64,000 bases of DNA from Gammaproteobacteria bacterium (lineage in GTDB: Bacteria; Pseudomonadota; Gammaproteobacteria; Steroidobacterales; Woeseiaceae): the NCBI GenBank assembly GCA_029862045.1, contig JAOTYE010000018.1, positions 1 through 64,000 of the forward strand. Reading direction: 5' to 3'. This document shows, in pieces, positions 58,978 to 64,000 of the stretch (its first letter is position 1; every line of letters begins with the position of its first letter). The position numbers and the translations under genes are program-made. The notes under the pieces were generated by a model. That model worked only from the letters and a program-made list of their open reading frames with translations, did no database searches and was not told where the DNA came from.

Positions 58978-60701
58978 TGTGTCGTTTCTAAATCAATACT
59001 CTGCAGCTCAACGACGGCGCGCCTCATTCCTGGATCGATTATCGGACTATCTGTTTCGTTCAAAGGGCTTTCGAGTGTGACAATGGTGCCGCCCCAACCC
59101 TGATCCACAAGCACTGCTGCTATTGCTTCGGCCCGCCGCATCGCGATGGCGGAATTAACTTCCACGCCGCCTACGGGATCAGCGAACCCGGTCACGGATA
59201 CCGATAAGCCTTTGCCGAATTTGGCAAGAGCTGCAGCCGTCGTGTTTAACTGGCTTGTCATCTCGTTGAGTTCCCGCGCGCTCTTCTCGGTCAGGATCGC
59301 TCCCGAGGCAAAGAAAAACGCTCGGCCATTGAGTTGCCGGACGTCTTCGGCCAATCCTCGCAGCTCGACCACTCGTGCAACCGCAGCCTGCTCTTCAGGG
59401 GTCATCCTGAACTCAACGCTCTCGATCCCTGACAACGCGTTGTATGACGCCATTACCTCGTTTTGCCAATCGGCTGAAGCAGGGCCTGAGACGATCAGGC
59501 GCGAATCTTCGACGACAAAACTGATGCCATCCGGTGAGCCGAATCGCAACGCTGCACGTTCTGCAATCAGTGTGGGATCGAGCGAATGAAACGCCTGCAT
59601 GTCCGCGGCTATTTCATCATCAGTCAGCCCGTTAGCGGCGGCGACCGCAGCCACCGTAGGCGCTAATGGATCCCTCATGCCACGCACCAGGAATCTCTGA
59701 CCGTCCATGCGCACATCCGTTACGTACAGGCCCGGCGTGTTTTCTAGTGCCGCGGTCAGTTGGTCGAGTTTTTGCCCCTGTAACCAGGCGCTAACAAGAA
59801 AATAGCCGATCGCGCCAGCGATGAGCAACAGGATTGCCAGCAGCGGTAATGACACCCGTTTTTGGGATGCAGCCTCTTGCTGCTTCGCCTCGAGACGTAG
59901 ACAAGCAGCAAGTTCTTCCTCGACGTCAGGTACCGTTGCCGTTTCGCCGGAGTAAATGCGGATGGCGTCGCCATAGCGAAAATGAATACGCTCGAGAATG
60001 GCGCTGAGTTCTGTTCGCAGAGAACGTGGCGGCACGCCGCGGATAACACAGACGAGCAGCGCGTGCGGTCCATGAACGGCCCATAATGTGAACTCACCCA
60101 TATCAGCCGTTTCGAGTCGACCCGTGCGGTCCGGTGAAAACGATTCCTTCACGAAATCCTGGATGGCCGTGAACATCGCCGAAACCGCATCGCTGTCTTT
60201 AATTCGCGCGACCTCATGTTGCGCGTGGCCGACCAGAAGGCCATTCTCCCGGCTGATCAGATACGCTTGCTCAACGCGATAAAGCAGGGTCTTTTGCATC
60301 ACAAAGTCGCCGAAAGGCACCCCTGCACGCCATGCTTGCAGTCGCCATTGCAATCCCTTTGGTGTCAGACTTTGTTCAACAGCTTCATTGATCTGCTGCG
60401 TAAAGGTACGCAGTGCGTGCATAATGGACTTGCGAATCGCCGGGCCCATGACCGGATAAAGAGCATCGCTGTAGGTTTTCGGATCGTCGCGAATCGCTTG
60501 TTGCAGGCACTCGCCAACAGGCTCTCGCAGTGCATCACCGAGGTCGCGGCCGTTGCGATGGCTCGTGCGAATCGCTTCCGGGAGAATGTCAGCAACGTCC
60601 GCTGAGCGCAGTTCACGACTTTCCACTCGCTCTGAAATAGAGTCGAGCACCTGCTTCTCCGCACCAAACAGCAGGTCTTTCAATTTGTCGAGATCAGTCA
60701 C
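58974..60701 (-). CDS. Inner-membrane protein with cytoplasmic N-domain and periplasmic OmpA domain
   Basis: Protein of 575 residues starting with GTG 60701. A long cytoplasmic part (1-283) begins with MTDLDKLKDLLFG and contains at about 145-240 an alpha/beta module (AYLISRENGLLVGHAQH, then VCVIRGVPP) that resembles Roadblock/longin-type folds, although I cannot confirm it. One membrane helix lies at about 284-306. A BON-like region (320-430) and an OmpA-type peptidoglycan-binding domain (about 460-570; FASGAILT, TGFADP, NSAIAMRRAEAI) follow. It could connect the small GTPase to the wall. It overlaps the GTPase gene by 4 bases. Confidence 0.85.
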   Translation of the reverse strand: MTDLDKLKDLLFGAEKQVLDSISERVESRELRSADVADILPEAIRTSHRNGRDLGDALREPVGECLQQAIRDDPKTYSDALYPVMGPAIRKSIMHALRTFTQQINEAVEQSLTPKGLQWRLQAWRAGVPFGDFVMQKTLLYRVEQAYLISRENGLLVGHAQHEVARIKDSDAVSAMFTAIQDFVKESFSPDRTGRLETADMGEFTLWAVHGPHALLVCVIRGVPPRSLRTELSAILERIHFRYGDAIRIYSGETATVPDVEEELAACLRLEAKQQEAASQKRVSLPLLAILLLIAGAIGYFLVSAWLQGQKLDQLTAALENTPGLYVTDVRMDGQRFLVRGMRDPLAPTVAAVAAANGLTDDEIAADMQAFHSLDPTLIAERAALRFGSPDGISFVVEDSRLIVSGPASADWQNEVMASYNALSGIESVEFRMTPEEQAAVARVVELRGLAEDVRQLNGRAFFFASGAILTEKSARELNEMTSQLNTTAAALAKFGKGLSVSVTGFADPVGGVEVNSAIAMRRAEAIAAVLVDQGWGGTIVTLESPLNETDSPIIDPGMRRAVVELQSIDLETTQ

Positions 60702-60721
60702 AATGTTATACCGTAGCCGTC

Positions 60722-61279
60722 TCAGCCTTTCGGCAACTTGAAGTCTTTCTTCAGTCGCATCGCGACTTCAGATAACAGGCCAGCCAAATCTTCGCGCGCG
60801 AGCATGGCATCGGTCAGCTCGCGGGTTTCATTGGTCAGGGCCGCACTCAAGTGATCGCGGGTTTCGGCGATTAGTGCTGCGAGCTCTTCATTTTGATCAT
60901 GTATCGCAGTGCGAAGTTCTTTCGACTCGACGTCGAGACGATCCTCGACTTCGCCAAACCAGACCTCGACCTGTTGTGTAAGGTCTTTCAGGTCACGCGA
61001 TCCGCTCTTGTTGTCGGCGATACGGTCTTGACGTTCGGCCTTGACTCGCTCGGTCAGTTTGTCAACTTCTCGCTTTGCATAGGTATTCAGGCGCTCAATC
61101 CGCTTGTCAAGCTCGGCACCCATACGGTCGATTTGCTGCGACAGTCGTTTTTCGAGGTCGACAAAACGTCCCTCGTAGTCACGCATTTGACCACCGAACA
61201 GAATGTCGCGGATCTTGTCGACGTTGCCGTCGATGTCATCGCCCGATGGTCTCATTTTCTGAGTTTGTTTCTTTGCCAT
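60722..61279 (-). CDS. Coiled-coil protein with LFG motif
   Basis: Unrecognised protein of 185 residues (ATG 61279 with GGAG upstream at 9 nt; the frame extends to 61390 into the upstream gene without similarity). The N-terminal segment NVDKIRDILFGGQ resembles the start of the adjacent OmpA-domain protein (LDKLKDLLFGAEK), suggesting a shared docking motif. The rest is a highly charged continuous coiled coil (about 35-165) and a basic end. No membrane segment or signal peptide is seen. It lies between the response regulator and the OmpA-domain gene in the same transcript. Confidence 0.8.
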   Translation of the reverse strand: MAKKQTQKMRPSGDDIDGNVDKIRDILFGGQMRDYEGRFVDLEKRLSQQIDRMGAELDKRIERLNTYAKREVDKLTERVKAERQDRIADNKSGSRDLKDLTQQVEVWFGEVEDRLDVESKELRTAIHDQNEELAALIAETRDHLSAALTNETRELTDAMLAREDLAGLLSEVAMRLKKDFKLPKG

Positions 61280-61295
61280 TATCGTCGTCTCCAGC

Positions 61296-62012
61296 TTACT
61301 TCTGCGACGCAACTGCTTCGCGAGTGTCAATCTTCTCAATTCGATAGCCGTGCTGATAAATTGCCGACAGTTTCCAGCCAGTCGCGTCACTCAGAGCAAG
61401 CTTCTTGCGCAACCGGCTTACATGTGTGTCGACTGTTCGGGTCGAGATGTCCTTGTTCTCAATTCCCCATATCTCTTCGAGAATATGGTCGCGCGAAATC
61501 ATCTTGCCCGCATTCCGAAACAGAAAAACAGCAAGTGCAAATTCACGATTTGTCAGCGAGATTTCCTCACCGCGCAATGACACCACGCGCTTGTCGAGGT
61601 CTATTTGGTAGGGTGCCGCGTCCAACGCGCCTTGCGCATTGGATTGACCAGCTACGCGACGCAGGATTGCGTTCACCCGCGCAACCAGTTCATTGCGTCG
61701 CATCGGCTTCACAATATAGTCGTCTGCACCTGCTTCCAGCGCACGCACCACATTTTTCTCCGCGTCCTTTATTGTCGCGACTATTACGGGAGTGGTATCG
61801 GCAAATTCGCCGCGCAATTTCTCCAGGGCCTCTATACCGCTCAGGTCCGGCAGTACCCAGTCAAGCAGGTACAGGTCAAAGCTGTCGCGACGGACGGCAC
61901 GCAAAAAACTGTGCGCATCGGCGTAGCAAAATACCCGGCAACCGGCGTCTTGCAACCAAAGTTGGGCAATCTCCGCCTGATCCGGGTCGTCTTCAAGGAT
62001 CGCGACTCGCAA
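61296..62012 (-). CDS. OmpR/PhoB-type response regulator
   Basis: Response regulator of 238 residues: receiver domain with EDDPD at 7-11, phospho-acceptor D51 (LLDWVLPDLSG) and K102, then a winged-helix DNA-binding domain (LTNREFALAVFLFRNAGKMISRDHI; STRTVDTHVSRLRKKL). The start is TTG 62012, supported by GGGAG at 5-nt spacing and by the conserved RVAILEDD start. It heads the five-gene set and probably receives phosphate from the HPt protein. Confidence 0.93.
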   Translation of the reverse strand: MRVAILEDDPDQAEIAQLWLQDAGCRVFCYADAHSFLRAVRRDSFDLYLLDWVLPDLSGIEALEKLRGEFADTTPVIVATIKDAEKNVVRALEAGADDYIVKPMRRNELVARVNAILRRVAGQSNAQGALDAAPYQIDLDKRVVSLRGEEISLTNREFALAVFLFRNAGKMISRDHILEEIWGIENKDISTRTVDTHVSRLRKKLALSDATGWKLSAIYQHGYRIEKIDTREAVASQK

Positions 62013-62086
62013 TTGTTCTCCCTGTTGTCGCAGTGTATTGCGACCGGCTGCGTCTTATTGTCGTGGTTTGGCGCAGCTTACAGCGA

Positions 62087-62092
62087 CATTAT
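62087..62092 (-). promoter_or_regulatory. Putative -10 box for the response-regulator operon
   Basis: A perfect TATAAT on the minus strand, 75 bases before the TTG start, in the 62013-62171 gap. No good -35 hexamer lies 16-18 bp upstream, so an activator may be required, possibly the regulator itself (inference). Confidence 0.45.
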
Positions 62093-62171
62093 ACCTGCTC
62101 AGGAGGGGTTCGAGTGTTGCCCGGCCGGAGCTTATGTTTAGCGGGCTGGTAAAAAAACCGGGTTGGCTATG

Positions 62172-62510
62172 CTAGGTGACAGTCACTCTGGTGACGAATC
62201 GCTCCAGTTCGTCGATGAGGTCACTGACTTGCGCGGTCTGTTGGGACTTGGCGGCTTGCTCGAGCTTCGCCCCGAGAGCTGATACTTCCTCGAGCCCATA
62301 AGCGGCGCCGGAGCCGAACAAATTGTGGCCGGTCAGCTGGATGCTGGCGAAGTCGTTTTCGCTCAGCGCGGAGCGCAGGCGCGCGAGATCGGACTTGCGT
62401 CGCTGCAGGTACTGATTGAGTAGCCGGCGGGCGAACGGATCCGCGACTTCGATCGGACTTTCCGTGTCTTGTTTCATGGTCAGATCAGATGCATCGCTAT
62501 CGTAATCCAT
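62172..62510 (-). CDS. HPt (histidine phosphotransfer) protein
   Basis: Small helical protein of 112 residues. The HPt signature is GHNLFGSGAAYGLEEVSALG with H62 as the phospho-acceptor (compare the usual AHxLKGSS). It would relay phosphate from the receiver of the hybrid kinase to the PhoB-type regulator. The start may be ATG 62510 or ATG 62477 (MKQDTESPI). It precedes the operon by 159 bases on the same strand. Confidence 0.85.
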   Translation of the reverse strand: MDYDSDASDLTMKQDTESPIEVADPFARRLLNQYLQRRKSDLARLRSALSENDFASIQLTGHNLFGSGAAYGLEEVSALGAKLEQAAKSQQTAQVSDLIDELERFVTRVTVT

Positions 62511-62550
62511 TCAACCCGCGGCTCTCGTCGAGTAGGGCATTGACTGTTTG

Positions 62551-62886
62551 CTAGTCCCCCAAGCCTATCTTTTTCTTCAGGTCTTCCTCGAGATCTTCGG
62601 CTTCTTCCATGGCCTTGTCAGCGAGATCGTCGAGTTGTTCCTCCGACATATCCTCACCCGCTTCCATGGCGGCATCCAGCATCTCATTGCCTTCCTCTTT
62701 GGCGGCTTCAAGCATATCACTGCCACTTGCATCGATTTCTTCTGCAGTGTCGGCCGCCTCACTTTGTATGGCGTCGACTGTGTCCGATACGCCGTTCTCC
62801 GTGCCCGATGTTGAGTCGCCCCGATCGCCACAACCGGTCAACAACAGAAGTATTGCGAGCGGTAGGCCAAGTGTTGATTTGTACAT
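62551..62886 (-). CDS. Small acidic lipoprotein, function unknown
   Basis: ATG 62886 gives 111 residues and has AGGGAG upstream. A lipoprotein signal peptide with lipobox LLTGC ends at about residue 18. The mature part is very acidic and alanine-rich (repeats such as EAADTAEEID, EMLDAAMEAGEDMSEEQLDD), likely an extended helix. No family was recognised. A frame open to 62958 adds residues with no signal character. The gene lies between the HPt and channel genes on the same strand. Confidence 0.7.
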   Translation of the reverse strand: MYKSTLGLPLAILLLLTGCGDRGDSTSGTENGVSDTVDAIQSEAADTAEEIDASGSDMLEAAKEEGNEMLDAAMEAGEDMSEEQLDDLADKAMEEAEDLEEDLKKKIGLGD

Positions 62887-62902
62887 GAATGTCTCCCTGT
62901 GA

Positions 62903-62930
62903 TTTATAGTTTTCGTTCTACTCATGTCTA
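62903..62930 (-). promoter_or_regulatory. Putative promoter of the lipoprotein gene
   Basis: Minus-strand TAGACA (62930-62925) and TATAAA (62908-62903) with a 16-bp spacer, overlapping the channel gene stop codon, 17 bases before the lipoprotein ATG. The short distance leaves a leader of only about 10 nt, so the site is tentative. Confidence 0.4.
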
Positions 62931-64000
62931 TTTGTTCTTGCGCAGATTCGTCAGCCAATGCTCCATATGTCTGCCGGCTGCTTCGCGGCCGCCCAAACCG
63001 AAGGACAGAGCAAATGCGACAGCGACGGCGCCCAATACCAAGCCAAACGCCAGGTTGACGATATCGTCAGCAATGCCCATCGCGCGCAGTCCCATCGCCA
63101 GGACCAGGCCGATGATTGCCGCTCGCAAGATGCCGGCTACTGGCGCTGCGTCGTCACCGCTGACTTTGATCACGGCTGTATGGGCCAGTCCGGCGAGCCA
63201 GAATCCGGCCATCAGAATGACACCACCCAGCAAGACCTGACCCGCGAACCCAATCAGGGTCGAGACGATTTCCGAAACCTGGACAAATCCGAGCTGATTG
63301 GCTGCTTCAACCGACGCGAACAGAATAATGAACACGCTAACGACCTTGCCGACGAACTTCGCGAGTGAAAAGTTACTTTCCGCAACTGTTGTAAGACCGA
63401 ATTTGGCCGGCAGACTGTTTGTCCCCAGTCCGTCGAGCAAACTCGCTACCAGGCCAGAGATGAACTTGGCGAGCACCACGGCAATGCTGAGGATGATTAC
63501 AGCGGCAAATATGTCAGGAATCGCCGCCATGAACGCACCGAGCATCTCTGTCGCCGGTGCTGATATTGCCTCAATCTGCAATGTATTGAGCGAAGCAACC
63601 AGCGCTGGGACGAACACAAAGATGAATACCAACAGTCCGGCGAGTTGCGACAAGCTGACCTTGCCGCTTAGTCCTGCTTTTTCGCCGAGGCTGTCGAAGC
63701 CGACGGCACCAAGAAGATTCTGCACGAGGTCGCGGAGGATTTTGGCAACGAACCAGCCGACGAGGCCGATTAAGCCCGCCGCAAAGATGTTCGGTAACAT
63801 CGCCAGAATCTTGTCCACCATGCCTTGCACAGGGATAAGCAGCCCTTCCATTTGTAGCGTGCCGAGAATGGCTGGCAGGAACAGCAGAATAATGAGCCAA
63901 TACAGCACATCGCCTATGCTGTGGCTGACAGGTTTCATGTCAGCCTCTTTGCTGATCTTCTCGTCGAGATTGGTCTTTGACAGCGCGCTGCTGATCAATC
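62928..64000 (-). CDS. Mechanosensitive-channel-like (CmpX/TM-helix repeat) protein, 5' end outside window
   Basis: At least 356 residues, with the frame still open at the window end; the only start near it is a TTG at 63998, so the gene probably continues. The protein is made of repeated membrane helix units (FAAGLIGLVGWFVAKILRDL, FAAVIILSIAVVLAKFISGL, and similar) of the type found in small mechanosensitive channel relatives such as CmpX. The conserved Gly/Ala-rich pore segment (GLVLGAVAVAFALSFGLGGR) ends the protein. Roles in osmotic or envelope stress are likely but not shown. It precedes the lipoprotein and phosphorelay genes on the same strand. Confidence 0.8.
   Translation of the reverse strand, partial: LISSALSKTNLDEKISKEADMKPVSHSIGDVLYWLIILLFLPAILGTLQMEGLLIPVQGMVDKILAMLPNIFAAGLIGLVGWFVAKILRDLVQNLLGAVGFDSLGEKAGLSGKVSLSQLAGLLVFIFVFVPALVASLNTLQIEAISAPATEMLGAFMAAIPDIFAAVIILSIAVVLAKFISGLVASLLDGLGTNSLPAKFGLTTVAESNFSLAKFVGKVVSVFIILFASVEAANQLGFVQVSEIVSTLIGFAGQVLLGGVILMAGFWLAGLAHTAVIKVSGDDAAPVAGILRAAIIGLVLAMGLRAMGIADDIVNLAFGLVLGAVAVAFALSFGLGGREAAGRHMEHWLTNLRKNK

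Noticed and set aside
1-64000. tRNA, rRNA, CRISPR arrays, prophage or intact insertion sequences
   Set aside because: None could be recognised; gaps are short and the only repeats found are the hairpin elements and direct repeats described.

Overview
The window is a 64 kb piece of a gammaproteobacterial chromosome, moderately GC-rich and densely coded. Gene content and order (complete dcw division and wall cluster, type IV pilus block pilA-pilB-pilC-pilD-coaE-zapD, pilSR, FmdB-DUF502-aspS, recA-recX-alaS) fit a free-living gammaproteobacterium, perhaps near Chromatiales or Woeseiaceae. That placement is an inference from synteny. No rRNA, tRNA, CRISPR array, phage or intact insertion sequence was seen.

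Layout. 1-15015 (+): peptidoglycan and division genes, from the 3' part of ftsI through murE, murF, mraY, murD, ftsW, murG, murC, murB, ddlB, ftsQ, ftsA and ftsZ, nearly all with ATGA-type overlaps. 15050-21738: a terminator, direct repeats, lpxC, an AlaX-type editing protein, dciA on the opposite strand, a c-di-GMP-I (GEMM) riboswitch ahead of an M23 endopeptidase gene, then secA. 21752-32286: a MutT-type Nudix gene, then on the minus strand zapD, coaE, pilD, pilC, pilB, two pilin genes and pilR/pilS. 32451-45466 (mostly +): sucCD, nadE, bamD (-), rluD, pgeF, clpB, fmdB, a DUF502 gene, aspS, nudB and an alpha/beta hydrolase. 45533-50406 (-): mutS, preceded by a translationally coupled set of two DUF1538 membrane proteins, a PII-like protein and a CBS-domain protein. 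50495-56863 (+): a GT4 glycosyltransferase, pncC, thpR, recA, recX, alaS. 56891-64000 (-): a signalling block made of a hybrid histidine kinase, a Ras/Rab-like GTPase, an inner-membrane OmpA-domain protein, a coiled-coil protein, a PhoB-type response regulator and an HPt protein, then a small acidic lipoprotein and a mechanosensitive-channel-like protein cut by the window end.

The most unusual parts are: (1) the tightly coupled operon at 56891-62510, which joins a complete His-Asp-His-Asp phosphorelay to a eukaryote-like small GTPase and a probable peptidoglycan-binding transmembrane protein; (2) the c-di-GMP riboswitch ahead of a wall endopeptidase whose HxH motif reads NxH; (3) a dispersed ~79-nt hairpin element with an invariant 31-nt core and arms that change sequence between copies but stay self-complementary, reaching into the 3' ends of two genes; (4) the paired DUF1538/PII/CBS module; (5) recX continuing in the recA frame straight after a single TAG.

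Start codons were chosen from ribosome binding sites, overlaps and recalled family N-termini. Family assignments come from motif recognition without a database search.
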